This document shows positions 8,230-16,412 of a stretch of 64,000 nt of DNA, one piece after another (position 1 is the stretch's first letter; each line of letters starts with the position of its first letter). Origin of the DNA: PALSA-612 sp964595575 (GTDB taxonomy: Bacteria; Actinomycetota; Thermoleophilia; Gaiellales; Gaiellaceae); the NCBI GenBank assembly GCA_964595575.1, contig CAZQRA010000012.1, positions 3,067-67,066 of the forward strand. Direction: 5' to 3'. The notes beneath the pieces were generated by a model, which saw nothing but the letters and a program-made list of their open reading frames with translations, made no database searches and was not told the DNA's origin. The position numbers and the translations under genes were made by a program.

Positions 8230-8946
8230 CTAGAGGTTCCAGCCGCCGGCGACCTCGATCACTTGGCCCGTCACGTAGGCCGTCTCCGGCCTACAGAGCC
8301 AGACCACCGCGGCCGCCACCTCCTCGATCGTCCCCACCCGCCCAGCCGGGATTTCGCTCAGCGGCTGGGTGCGCGAGTTCTCGATCACCCCAGGGGCGAC
8401 TACGTTGGCGGTGATGCCGGCTTTTGCCTCGGCCTTGGCGATGCCCTTGGTGAGGAGGACGACGCCCGTCTTGGCGATGGCGTAGCCCACGATGTTGGGA
8501 CGAGCAAGGAGGTTCTGGGCTCCAGCGTAGCCGAGGTTGACGATGCGCCCTCCGCCTTGAGCCCGCATGAGCGGTATGGCGGCTCGGCAGGTGGCGAAGG
8601 TGGCCGACAAGTTACTGGCCAGCATGTCCTCCCACTCGGCGACGGCGAGCTCCTCGAGGGGCCGAAAGACGTAGTTTCCCACGTTGTTCACGAGCACCCG
8701 CAGGGAGCCGAGCCGGTCGTAGGCTGCCCGCACGAGCTGCCCCGCCTGCTCCAGGTCGGTGACGTCCGCCTGCAGCGTAAGCGCCTGTACCCCTTCCTTC
8801 TCCGCCTGCCGCCGGGCCTCCTCCGCCTCCTCCCTCGAGCGACGGTAGTGGATGGCGACGTCGTAGCCCTCTCGAGCTAGAGCGAGGGCGATGCCTCGTC
8901 CGATGCCCCGGGCAGATCCGGTGACGAGCGCTCCTCCCTGGCTCAT
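8230..8946 (-). CDS. SDR family oxidoreductase, FabG-like
   Basis: This 238-aa protein starts MSQGGALVTGSARGIGRGIA, a canonical TGxxxGIG cofactor motif, and continues with NVGNYVFRPLEEL, the catalytic region VNLGYAGAQN...YAIAKTG and the C-terminal YVTGQVIEVAGGWNL typical of 3-oxoacyl-ACP reductase-like SDRs. NADPH dependence is likely because of YRRSREEA after beta-2. Its start overlaps by 4 nt the stop of the CDP-alcohol phosphatidyltransferase gene upstream, so the two are co-expressed and may act on the same lipid pathway; this is inference. Confidence 0.87.
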   Translation of the reverse strand: MSQGGALVTGSARGIGRGIALALAREGYDVAIHYRRSREEAEEARRQAEKEGVQALTLQADVTDLEQAGQLVRAAYDRLGSLRVLVNNVGNYVFRPLEELAVAEWEDMLASNLSATFATCRAAIPLMRAQGGGRIVNLGYAGAQNLLARPNIVGYAIAKTGVVLLTKGIAKAEAKAGITANVVAPGVIENSRTQPLSEIPAGRVGTIEEVAAAVVWLCRPETAYVTGQVIEVAGGWNL

Positions 8947-9740
8947 CGCTCTCTTGCCCGCCCGGCCAGGCGCTCGCGCCGCGCGAAGAGGACAGGCAGT
9001 ATCGACCCCGAGCCCACGACAAGCCAGAGGTACAGGGAGGGACGATCGAGGAAAAGGGCGAGCCCTAGGAGGGCGAGCTGGGTCGAAAGCCCCATGTTGG
9101 CAAGGATCGAGAGCGTCAGCCGGTCGTGGTAGGCAAGGCGCGCTCGCACGTCCGCGCCCAACCTTCGGAGCCTCGCCTCCACCAGCCGCTCGAGCAGGCG
9201 ATCCTGGGGAGCCAGGAGAAGCGCGTAGACCCCCTCTAGGATCCGGGGCGCTCCCCTGGGCTCGGAGACGTCCTCGCCCTGTTCTCGCCGGTACAGCCGC
9301 TCCAGATTGAAGTCGGCGCTCAGCACGACGGTGAGGACGAAAAAGGCGGCAGCAGCCAGCAGGGGCCGGCCGGTCAGGAATCCCAAGGCCGCGAAGAGCG
9401 CCGCGTCGACCATGAGGTCGAGCTCGGTGTCGAGGTAGCGGCCGAGGGCCGACACTCGTCCCGAGGCGCGGGCGAGCTGCCCGTCTGCGTTGTCGAGCAC
9501 GGTCTTCAGCTGGAGGAGGAGGGCCGCTTGCACGAGTTCTCCGCGAGCGATCTCGACCGCGGCTGCCACGCCGACCGCTGAGCCCCCTACGACCACCGCC
9601 GGGGGCGGCACGCGTAGCGGCAGAAGCAGCAGGACCACGACATGGGCGAGGGGCCGGAAGACGTACTCGCACAGGAGCTCCGGCCGGGGGCGTCGCTTGC
9701 GCGACCGCTCGAACAGGGACGTGGCGGAAGCGACAGACAC
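8943..9740 (-). CDS. CDP-alcohol phosphatidyltransferase family membrane enzyme
   Basis: This 265-aa integral membrane protein carries the complete family motif D-x2-DG-x2-AR-x8-G-x3-D-x3-D, seen as DNADGQLARAS, then GRYLDTELD. These enzymes transfer a phospho-alcohol head group from a CDP-activated lipid or alcohol. Several membrane helices surround the motif. The GTG at 9740 has an upstream GAGGAAG Shine-Dalgarno sequence. Whether it makes phosphatidylglycerol, phosphatidylinositol or another lipid cannot be read from the sequence. Confidence 0.88.
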   Translation of the reverse strand: MSVASATSLFERSRKRRPRPELLCEYVFRPLAHVVVLLLLPLRVPPPAVVVGGSAVGVAAAVEIARGELVQAALLLQLKTVLDNADGQLARASGRVSALGRYLDTELDLMVDAALFAALGFLTGRPLLAAAAFFVLTVVLSADFNLERLYRREQGEDVSEPRGAPRILEGVYALLLAPQDRLLERLVEARLRRLGADVRARLAYHDRLTLSILANMGLSTQLALLGLALFLDRPSLYLWLVVGSGSILPVLFARRERLAGRARER

Positions 9741-9763
9741 CTTCCTCGATCGTACTGACAGGG

Positions 9764-9769
9764 CATACT
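9764..9769 (+). promoter_or_regulatory. -10-like CATACT for the pterin dehydratase gene
   Basis: CATACT is followed by 6 nt and the GTG start at 9776, the leaderless spacing seen at several other genes here. No Shine-Dalgarno sequence is present. Confidence 0.4.
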
Positions 9770-9775
9770 GGTGCC

Positions 9776-10018
9776 GTGACCGTCCCCCAGGGCTGGAGGG
9801 AGGTAGAGGGAGCGCTGGAGCGCGAGTTCCAGTTTCCCGACTTCGCCTCCGCGCTCGCTTTCGTCAACCGAGTGGGCGAGCTGGCCGAGCGGGAGAACCA
9901 CCATCCCGACATCGCTATCCACTACAACCGGGTCGTCCTGCGTTGGTGGACGCACGCCGCCGGAGGGATTACCGATCGCGACCGCGAGCTCGCCCTTCGC
10001 ACGAACGATCTCGCCTGA
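9776..10018 (+). CDS. 4a-hydroxytetrahydrobiopterin dehydratase (pterin carbinolamine dehydratase)
   Basis: This 80-aa protein has the family motif in ERENHHPDIAIHYNRVVLRWWTHAAGGITDRD: the HHP active-site pair, an aromatic residue six positions on, the second active-site His (WTH) and the terminal Asp. PCD proteins dehydrate the 4a-carbinolamine of tetrahydropterins and also serve as accessory proteins. It is a little shorter than most members (90-110 aa) but the active site is complete. It stands alone, with no phenylalanine hydroxylase nearby. Confidence 0.87.
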   Translation: MTVPQGWREVEGALEREFQFPDFASALAFVNRVGELAERENHHPDIAIHYNRVVLRWWTHAAGGITDRDRELALRTNDLA

Positions 10019-10082
10019 CCGCTCGCCCGCTCCAAGCCTAGGTCACCTCCGCGGTGGACTTCCCGCCGGCGCGGAGGGGCGA

Positions 10083-10154
10083 TGCCCCCGGCAGGAATCG
10101 AACCTGCGCACGCGGTTTAGGAAACCGCTGCTCTCTCCACTGAGCTACGGGGGC
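10083..10154 (-). tRNA. tRNA-Arg (anticodon CCT)
   Basis: On the minus strand the 72-nt sequence folds as a full cloverleaf: acceptor GCCCCCG pairs with CGGGGGC, the D arm holds AGCTCAGTGGA, the anticodon stem GCGGT/ACCGC encloses TTCCTAA with anticodon CCT, and the T arm contains GGTTCGATTCC. The discriminator is A and CCA is not encoded. It reads AGG codons. Confidence 0.95.
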
Positions 10155-10230
10155 GCGCGCACCACGATAGCCGAGCTGGAAGGAGGGGGCCCGCGGGGGA
10201 ACCATGGGTTTCCCCGCGCCGGGTCCGCTT

Positions 10231-10268
10231 GCTCTCTCCACTGAGCTACGGGGGCGCGCGCACCACGA
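10231..10268 (-). repeat. partial duplicate of the tRNA-Arg 5' half
   Basis: These 38 bases are identical to 10130-10167, which contain the tRNA acceptor 5' strand and D arm plus 13 nt of upstream flank; similarity continues weakly beyond. The offset is 101 bp. The 3' half of the tRNA is absent, so it is not a functional gene. It could be the scar of a tandem duplication or of an element that integrated at the tRNA. Confidence 0.85.
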
Positions 10269-10289
10269 AAGCCCAGGTCGAGGTAGCCC

Positions 10290-11582
10290 TCAGGCGGACG
10301 CGTCCTCTTTCCCCAGCACCTCGAGCGCCACGTCCCGGAAGAGCTGAAGGGGAAGGCCCTCCTTGAGGACGAGCGCCAGCCGCTTGACCCGCTCGGTTAT
10401 CTCCCGAACCTCCTCCTCGTCGGCGGAAAGGCCGAGCTGCTCGAGAAGCACGCTCACCGAGTGGCGCCCGGTCCCCCGCCCGGGAACGATGGTGATCGGC
10501 TCCTGCCCGACCAGGCTGGGAACGAAGGGGGCAAAGCCGATCTCGCCAAGCTCGCTCTTTCGCATCTCGGTGACCACGTGCACCACGATGCCGCTCTCCA
10601 CCTCGGAGAGATGCGTGCCCACGATGGGCTTGTTGGCGGCCACAGGGCGCTTGGCGATCTCGGCCACGATCCTCGACACCCGGGCGAGACGAGAGAGGTC
10701 GATGCCGGCGTCGATGCCGAGCAGGTACTGCAGACCGACCGCCACCTCCTCGGTAGCCACGTTTCCCGCCCGCTCCCCGAGAGCATTGATCGAGGCGTGC
10801 ACCGAGGTAGCGCCAGAAGTGAGGGCGACGAGCGCGCTCGACGTCGCCAGGCCGAAGTCGTTGTGGATGTGGAGGCCCAGGGGAAGGTCCGGAAACCACG
10901 ACCGCAGCCTCGCGAACATGAAGGCGACGGACGAGGGATGCGCCATCCCAAAGGTGTCGCTGACCGTGAGACGGTCGATGGCCCCCTTCTCCACGATCTG
11001 GGAGAAGAAGCGCTGAAGGTAGTCGAGGGAAGGGATGCGGAAGGCATCCCAGCCCATGAACTCGACCTCCATTCCCGCCTCCTTGGCCATGCGCGAGTAC
11101 TCGATCACCTGGCTGGCCAGCCGGTCCGGCGTGGTGTCGTAGACCACCGCCAGCAGGTAGGGGTTGATGCCGAACTCGAGCACCATGGCGTCGGCCTTGC
11201 AGTCAATGGCGTGAGCCACATCGTCCTCGCGCACGCGGACGAGGGGCTTCACCTTGGCCCGAAGGCCCATGCCCGCCAACGTGGAGATGACCTCCCTGTC
11301 CTCGGGCGTCGCCGGCAGGCCCGGCTCGATGGAGGCGACGCCGAGGGCGTCCAGCTCCTGGGCGATGAGGATCTTCTCCTCGGGCCTGAATACGATGCGC
11401 GCCGTCTGCTCCCCGTCTCGAAGCGTGACGTCGTGGACCTCCACCCGCTCAGGGACGAGCCAGCCTTCCCGCACCTCGGGCAGGTAGTTGAGCGGCGCCA
11501 CCCAGCGGTCACGCTCGAAGAAGGGCGGCCCCAGCTCGACGCCGAAGGCGGGCTGGGGAGAACGGTGGGTTGCTTCGCTCAC
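10290..11582 (-). CDS. LeuA/HMG-CoA-lyase-like DRE-TIM metallolyase
   Basis: This 430-aa protein has the DRE-TIM metal-site motifs: HDVTLRDGEQTARI near residue 50, GLHIHNDFG with the HxH metal ligands, and INALGERAGNVATEE. These define 2-isopropylmalate, homocitrate and citramalate synthases and related lyases. It differs clearly from the biosynthetic LeuA at 62241 and closes a catabolic operon, so it probably makes or breaks a C-C bond next to a 2-oxo acid or acyl-CoA in that pathway. The GTG start at 11582 has an AAGGAG site. The precise reaction is unknown. Confidence 0.8.
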   Translation of the reverse strand: MSEATHRSPQPAFGVELGPPFFERDRWVAPLNYLPEVREGWLVPERVEVHDVTLRDGEQTARIVFRPEEKILIAQELDALGVASIEPGLPATPEDREVISTLAGMGLRAKVKPLVRVREDDVAHAIDCKADAMVLEFGINPYLLAVVYDTTPDRLASQVIEYSRMAKEAGMEVEFMGWDAFRIPSLDYLQRFFSQIVEKGAIDRLTVSDTFGMAHPSSVAFMFARLRSWFPDLPLGLHIHNDFGLATSSALVALTSGATSVHASINALGERAGNVATEEVAVGLQYLLGIDAGIDLSRLARVSRIVAEIAKRPVAANKPIVGTHLSEVESGIVVHVVTEMRKSELGEIGFAPFVPSLVGQEPITIVPGRGTGRHSVSVLLEQLGLSADEEEVREITERVKRLALVLKEGLPLQLFRDVALEVLGKEDASA

Positions 11583-11602
11583 GGCCTACTCCTTTCCGTC
11601 GG

Positions 11603-12280
11603 CTACCAGGGAAGGGGCGGAGGCTCCTCGTCGCGCCGCTCGGCGACGTACAAGGAGGGCAAGAATCGCGACAACATGTGGAACTCGGTGTAGGCGTGCT
11701 TTACCAGCCGCAAGCCCATCTCGTCGGGGAACTCGCGAGCGAGCTCCTGGGGCGAGAGATCGAGGCCGAAGCCCAGCCAGAAGTTGCTGCGCAGGACGCA
11801 GCCGAAGGAGGTGTCGCGGGCAAGGTGGACGAGCCGGCCGCCTAGAGGACGGCCCTCGCTGTCCCGCGGGGGGTCGGCGCCCAGGCCGATGGAGGCGCAC
11901 ACGGCGGCCGAGATGTCGCCGCGAGCGCGCGCCTGGGCAAGCCGCCCAGGGTCGAAGAGCTCCCCTGGATCGTGGAAGCGAATGCGGAGGCTGAGAACCT
12001 CGTCGCCCCCCAGGCGCTCGTCGACGACGTGGGTCGCGCCCACCACCGACCCTCCGGCCAGGTCGAGCCACTGGGAGGAGACGTGGTCGCCGGGGTGCCA
12101 CCAGATGTACTCGCGGGTTCCGGGACCCCAGGCGAACCACCACTCGAGCATGCGCCCCGAGCACCCATACATGTCGGTACGAGCTGCCACGTGGAGCTGC
12201 CCGGAGGGAAGTCGCTCTATGCCCATCTCCAAGGGGAGCGGCTCGGGATCGAGTAGACGGTGACAGTCGCTGAGCTCCAT
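11603..12280 (-). CDS. PhlG-like (DAPG hydrolase family) zinc hydrolase, paralogue 1
   Basis: This 225-aa protein resembles PhlG, the zinc enzyme that cleaves a C-C bond of 2,4-diacetylphloroglucinol by a retro-Claisen route. Visible family marks are MLEWWFAWGPG, YIWWHPGDHVSSQW with a candidate metal His, and LVKHAYTEFH, whose H-x3-E spacing matches the second ligand pair known from PhlG (His270/Glu274). It is about 30 % identical by eye to the next gene, which has the same marks. AAGGAGG precedes the ATG at 12280. The true substrate is unknown. Confidence 0.72.
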   Translation of the reverse strand: MELSDCHRLLDPEPLPLEMGIERLPSGQLHVAARTDMYGCSGRMLEWWFAWGPGTREYIWWHPGDHVSSQWLDLAGGSVVGATHVVDERLGGDEVLSLRIRFHDPGELFDPGRLAQARARGDISAAVCASIGLGADPPRDSEGRPLGGRLVHLARDTSFGCVLRSNFWLGFGLDLSPQELAREFPDEMGLRLVKHAYTEFHMLSRFLPSLYVAERRDEEPPPLPW

Positions 12281-12342
12281 GCTCGCCTCCTTTCAGCGCC
12301 CTGGAGAGACTCTGCCGACGAGGGTCAGGCCGCCACGGGTAC

Positions 12343-12954
12343 CTAGCGCTCTGCCCACAGCCTGGGGAGGAACTTCTGGATCTGCTCGTCCTCCAGCTGG
12401 ACGTGTCGGATGAACGCCTCTGCCAGCTCCTCGTCGAACCCGCCCTCTCCGGCCGTGAACCAGAACGAGGAGCGGAGTTCGCAGCCGTAGTCGCGCTCCA
12501 GGCAGACGTGGATCATGCGAGCGGCCACGGTGTCGAGGCGGTGTCCCTGCTCGTCCAGGGGGCGCACGATCCCGCAGACGGCTCCGCTCACGCCCCGCTC
12601 CTTGAAGAGCCGCCAGTCGAGCCAGAGCGCGCGGGGGACGAACGTGAAGTGGGCCCGCATGAGGTGCTCCCGGCCGTCGGCCAGGGTGAGGGTCTGATGG
12701 GTGAGGTGGGTTGCTCCCACGTACCGCCCGGGCTCCCAGCCCTCGACCCAGGCGAACGCCTTGTGCGACCCAGGCGCCCACAGCATGTACGTCTCCTCGT
12801 CCATGCGCCCAAACCACCACTCGAACATCTCGCCGGTGATGCCCCGCAGCTGGCCACAGATCCCGACCCGAATTTGGCCGACGTCGGGAAGCACCTCGAT
12901 CCCCGTCTCGTACGGCCGGTCGAGCATCATGTCGTTGGCCTCCTCCAAGTACAT
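12343..12954 (-). CDS. PhlG-like (DAPG hydrolase family) zinc hydrolase, paralogue 2
   Basis: This 203-aa protein has the family marks MFEWWFGRMDEETYMLW, PGSHKAFAW (candidate His ligand) and FIRHVQLEDEQ with the H-x3-E pair. It is shorter than PhlG (about 290 aa) and slightly shorter than its neighbour. A strong GGAAGGAGG site precedes the ATG at 12954. Two paralogues side by side suggest a heteromeric enzyme or two successive C-C cleavages; neither can be decided from sequence. Confidence 0.72.
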   Translation of the reverse strand: MYLEEANDMMLDRPYETGIEVLPDVGQIRVGICGQLRGITGEMFEWWFGRMDEETYMLWAPGSHKAFAWVEGWEPGRYVGATHLTHQTLTLADGREHLMRAHFTFVPRALWLDWRLFKERGVSGAVCGIVRPLDEQGHRLDTVAARMIHVCLERDYGCELRSSFWFTAGEGGFDEELAEAFIRHVQLEDEQIQKFLPRLWAER

Positions 12955-12975
12955 GTTTCCTCCTTCCTCTGGGCT

Positions 12976-14496
12976 CTAGGCATCGCCCCTCGCCTCGCCC
13001 ACGTAGAGGGCGAGCAAGCGAGGATCGGTACGGATCTCTTCGGGACGCCCGCTGAGGGCGACGACCCCCTTCTCCAGGACGTAGGCGCGGTCGGCCAGCG
13101 CCAGGCCCCGCTCGACGTTCTGCTCGATGAGGAGCATGGTCACCCCCTGGGCGTGCAGCTCGGCGATCTTCTCGTAGATGGCGTCGACGGCGACCGGGGC
13201 CAAGCCCAGCGAGAGCTCGTCGAAGATGATGAGCTCCGGGTCGGCCATGAGCGCGCGACCGATGGCCAGCATCTGCTGCTGCCCTCCGGACAGGCTGCCG
13301 CCGGACTCGTTCCGACGCTCCTGGAGCACGGGGAAGAGCTCGTAGACACGCCGCAGCCGCTGCCGCCGCTCCCCGGGATCGGAGACGGTGCGCCCACCCA
13401 AAAGCAGGTTCTCCTCCACCGTCAGGTCGGCGAAGATGCGCCGTCCCTCCATGCAGTGGGCGATGCCGAGGCGCACGATCTCGTGGGCAGGCTTGCCGTC
13501 GATCCGCTGTCCCTTGAAGACGACCTCGCCTGCCATGGGCGCCAGCATGCCGCTGAGGACACGGGCAGTGGTCGTCTTGCCGGCTCCGTTGGCGCCAAGC
13601 AGGGTGACGATCTCTCCCTGGCCGATGTCGAAGCTCACGTCGTGCAGGGCCCGGAAGCTCCCGTAGCCGGCAGCGACGTGCCTCAGCGAGACGAGGGGGC
13701 GGGACTCGCCGGGGACCGCCTGCCGTCCCCGACGGACGGTAGTAGCCGTCCCGGTGCCGAGGTACACAGCTGTGACCTGCTCGTCTCGGAGCACCTCGTC
13801 CGGCTTTCCCTCCGCGAGCTTCTTGCCCCAGTCAAGCACGATCACCCGGTCGGAGCACGCCCGGATCACGTCGATGACGTGCTCGACGACGAGAATTGCC
13901 TCCACCTCGTCCCGCAGGCGCTCGATGAGCTCGATGAGCTCGGTCAGCTCCGACTCGACGAGCCCGGCTCCGATCTCGTCGAGAAGCAGAACCCTGGGCT
14001 TCGTGGCCAGCGCCCGAGCCAGCTCCAGCCGCTTGAGGCTGAGCAGGGTGAGATCGCCGGCCTGCACCTGGGCCAGGGGAGCCAACCCCGTGCGCTCGAG
14101 AATCCGTAGGCAGTGGGCTTTGGCGGCGCGTCCCCTCTCCTCGGCTCCGTACAGACGCGCCAGCATGACGTTCTCGAGCACGGTCATGCGCTGGAATGGC
14201 TGGGGGATCTGGTAGGTACGGCCAATCCCTAGGCGTGCCCGCTTGTGGGGCGGAAGCCCGGTCACTCGGCGACCGTCGAGCAACACCTCCCCTGAGCTGG
14301 GCCTGAGCGCCCCGGACAAGAGCCCGATCAAGGTGCTCTTCCCCGCCCCGTTGGGCCCGATGACCCCCAGCGTCTCCCCCGACCGCAGCTCCAGATCGAC
14401 CCCATCGAGGGCCACCACGCCACCGAACCGCTTGCACAGGCCCACCGCCTGCAGGAGGGGAACGGACACAGGAACGGGCGTAGCGGCGGGGCTCAT
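12976..14496 (-). CDS. Fused LivG-LivF ATPase of a branched-chain-amino-acid-type ABC importer
   Basis: This 506-aa protein contains two complete ABC ATPase domains in one chain. The first (about 10-250) has GPNGAGKSTL and LLLDEIGAGL and resembles LivG; the second (about 265-500) has GANGAGKTTT, LSGGQQQMLAIGRAL and IIFDELSLGLAP and resembles LivF. The two are normally separate polypeptides. The ATG at 14496 overlaps the stop of the LivM gene by 4 nt, which decides the start over a further upstream ATG. It powers uptake together with the LivH, LivM and LivJ-like proteins encoded upstream. Confidence 0.9.
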   Translation of the reverse strand: MSPAATPVPVSVPLLQAVGLCKRFGGVVALDGVDLELRSGETLGVIGPNGAGKSTLIGLLSGALRPSSGEVLLDGRRVTGLPPHKRARLGIGRTYQIPQPFQRMTVLENVMLARLYGAEERGRAAKAHCLRILERTGLAPLAQVQAGDLTLLSLKRLELARALATKPRVLLLDEIGAGLVESELTELIELIERLRDEVEAILVVEHVIDVIRACSDRVIVLDWGKKLAEGKPDEVLRDEQVTAVYLGTGTATTVRRGRQAVPGESRPLVSLRHVAAGYGSFRALHDVSFDIGQGEIVTLLGANGAGKTTTARVLSGMLAPMAGEVVFKGQRIDGKPAHEIVRLGIAHCMEGRRIFADLTVEENLLLGGRTVSDPGERRQRLRRVYELFPVLQERRNESGGSLSGGQQQMLAIGRALMADPELIIFDELSLGLAPVAVDAIYEKIAELHAQGVTMLLIEQNVERGLALADRAYVLEKGVVALSGRPEEIRTDPRLLALYVGEARGDA

Positions 14497-15494
14497 GCCC
14501 ACCCTCCCCTCCGGACCCCTCGACGCCGCCGGGCGGCCCTGGCCAGCTGGAGAAGAGCCCCCCACACCCCGTAGGGCGCAAAACGGATGACGAGGATCAG
14601 GATGGCGCCGGTGATGGCGACGTGGATCTCTGGATAGTCAGCCAGCCGCTCGCCGAGGTAGATGACGAGCACCGACCCCAGGAGGGGTCCGACCACGGTG
14701 CCCATGCCGCCGATGATGGCGATGGTGACGACGTCCACCGTCCAGTTGAGCGAGAAGGCTCCGTAGGGCTCGATCTTTCCCTGCCAGTTCGCCTGCATGC
14801 CCCCCACCACGCCCATCACGAACGCCGAGACGAGGAAGGCCCAGAGCTTGGTGTGGAAGGTGGAGAGACCGAGCTGTTGGGCCGCGTCCTCGTTGTCGCG
14901 AACCGCCCGCAGGCTGAGCCCAAGACGGGTGCGTAGCAGGCCGGCAACGAGCGCGGTGGTAGCGGCGGCGATGACCAGCGCGGTGTAGTACCGCTCCTCG
15001 GCAGATGGCGCCGTGTTGGTGAGAAAGAGGCCCAGCGAGCCGCCAAGACCGTTCCAGTTCACCATCCAGATGCCCAGAGCTTGGGCCAAGACGAGCGTGG
15101 CGATCACGAAGTAGAGGCCGCGTAGGCGAAAGAGGGCAGGGCTGACGAGCGCAGCGAACAGGGCCGCCATCGCCCCGCCCGTGACCATCGCCGGCACCAC
15201 CGGCATGCCGGCGCTGATCACGAGCTTGGCCGTGCCGTACATGCCGATACCCACGAAGGCGGCCGTCCCCAGGGAGATGAGGCCTCCGTAGCCGGCGAGC
15301 AGGTTCCAGGCCTGGGCCAGGGCGGCGTACTCGAGGATGCGGAAGGCCACGTTGCCGACCACGTACTCACTGGCGAGCAGAGGAAGAGCGGCGAGTACGA
15401 CCAGAGTGCCGACCACGACAGCTCCTGCCACGGCGCCCTCGACGGGCAGGCCCATGGGGCGGAACGACCCTACGCTGTGAGCGGCGCTGCCCAC
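14493..15494 (-). CDS. LivM-like ABC importer permease
   Basis: This membrane permease of about 333 aa has LivM features: AQAWNLLAGYGGLISLGTAAF (start of the conserved domain), GLYFVIATLVLAQA, and a C-terminal GGMGTVVGPLLGSVLVIYLGE. The start is uncertain: GTG at 15494, 4 nt after the LivH stop, is taken here; ATG at 15455 is also possible, and an upstream ATG at 15584 would overlap LivH by 86 bp. Confidence 0.85.
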   Translation of the reverse strand: MGSAAHSVGSFRPMGLPVEGAVAGAVVVGTLVVLAALPLLASEYVVGNVAFRILEYAALAQAWNLLAGYGGLISLGTAAFVGIGMYGTAKLVISAGMPVVPAMVTGGAMAALFAALVSPALFRLRGLYFVIATLVLAQALGIWMVNWNGLGGSLGLFLTNTAPSAEERYYTALVIAAATTALVAGLLRTRLGLSLRAVRDNEDAAQQLGLSTFHTKLWAFLVSAFVMGVVGGMQANWQGKIEPYGAFSLNWTVDVVTIAIIGGMGTVVGPLLGSVLVIYLGERLADYPEIHVAITGAILILVIRFAPYGVWGALLQLARAARRRRGVRRGGWA

Positions 15495-15498
15495 CTCG

Positions 15499-16404
15499 TC
15501 AGCCACGGCGCCCGAAGAGGCCGCGTGGTCGCACGGCCAGAATGACCAGGAAAGCGACGAAGCCGATGAAGTCGCGGTAGCCATCCCCGACCTGCGGGAA
15601 GGAGGCTCCCACGCTCTCCACCACGCCCAGCAGGAGTCCTCCCAGAAGCGTCCCCATCAGGCTGCCCAGGCCGCCGAGAACGACCACGGCGAACCCCGTC
15701 AGGAGGTAGCTCGTCCCGGTCGTAGGAGTGAACGAGAAGGTGAGTCCTACGAGGACACCGGCCACGGCAGCGAGGGCGGCCCCGATCGCATAGGTGACGC
15801 CGTACGCCCGAGCGACGTTCACGCCCAAGACCTCGGCTGCCTCGGCGTCCTCAGCCGCCGCTCGAATCTCACGACCGTACCCGGTTCGCCGCAGGAACAG
15901 GTGCATGCCCCCGGCGAGGAGGACCGCGATCCCGAACCCAATGGCATAGATCGCCGGGATATCGATCCCGGCCACGTGGAGAGACCGGGTGGCGTATCCA
16001 GCCTCGAGCGACTGGGTGTCGGCGCTGAAGACGAGGATGAACAGGTTGGTGGCGATGATGGACAGGCCGAACGTGGTCATGAGGGGCGCCTCCGCTCCCT
16101 TCCCCACGAGCGGCCCGATGAGAACCCGCTCGGCAGGGTAGGCGACGAGGCCGATGCCGGGGGCGATGATGGCCAGGCTCAGCAAGGGGTCAAGTCCCCA
16201 GTGGCGACTGAGCTGGAGGGCGAGGTAGGCGCCGAGCACGATGAGCTCGCCGTGCACGAGGTTGATGAGCCGCATTACCCCGAATACGAGGGAGAGACCG
16301 AGCGCTGCGACCGCGAACACGCCTCCCAAGAGGAAGCCGGTGACGAAGGCCGTAGCCAGCGCGTGTCCGGTGGGCAGGTCCACGAGCGCCCGGTCCCCCC
16401 CCAA
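15499..16404 (-). CDS. LivH-like ABC importer permease
   Basis: This 301-aa permease has the LivH pattern GLSLVFGVMRLINLVHGELIVLGAYLAL near the N-terminus (split here only by description), GYGREIRAAAEDAEAAEVLG in the cytoplasmic loop that contacts the ATPase, and VVVLGGLGSLMGTLLGGLLL near the C-terminus. It pairs with the LivM-like protein to form the membrane channel. The exact N-terminus may lie a few codons downstream. Confidence 0.87.
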   Translation of the reverse strand: MGGDRALVDLPTGHALATAFVTGFLLGGVFAVAALGLSLVFGVMRLINLVHGELIVLGAYLALQLSRHWGLDPLLSLAIIAPGIGLVAYPAERVLIGPLVGKGAEAPLMTTFGLSIIATNLFILVFSADTQSLEAGYATRSLHVAGIDIPAIYAIGFGIAVLLAGGMHLFLRRTGYGREIRAAAEDAEAAEVLGVNVARAYGVTYAIGAALAAVAGVLVGLTFSFTPTTGTSYLLTGFAVVVLGGLGSLMGTLLGGLLLGVVESVGASFPQVGDGYRDFIGFVAFLVILAVRPRGLFGRRG

Positions 16405-16412
16405 GCTCCTGC

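Noticed and set aside
10231..10268. second tRNA gene
   Set aside because: Only the 5' half is present; the anticodon arm and 3' half are missing.
10290..11582. second biosynthetic leuA
   Set aside because: Its position at the end of a catabolic operon and its divergence from the 62241 protein argue for a different reaction.
12403..14109. 568-codon plus-strand open frame
   Set aside because: It lies antisense to the PhlG-like and LivG-LivF genes, which have clear motifs. Long antisense frames are common in high-GC DNA.
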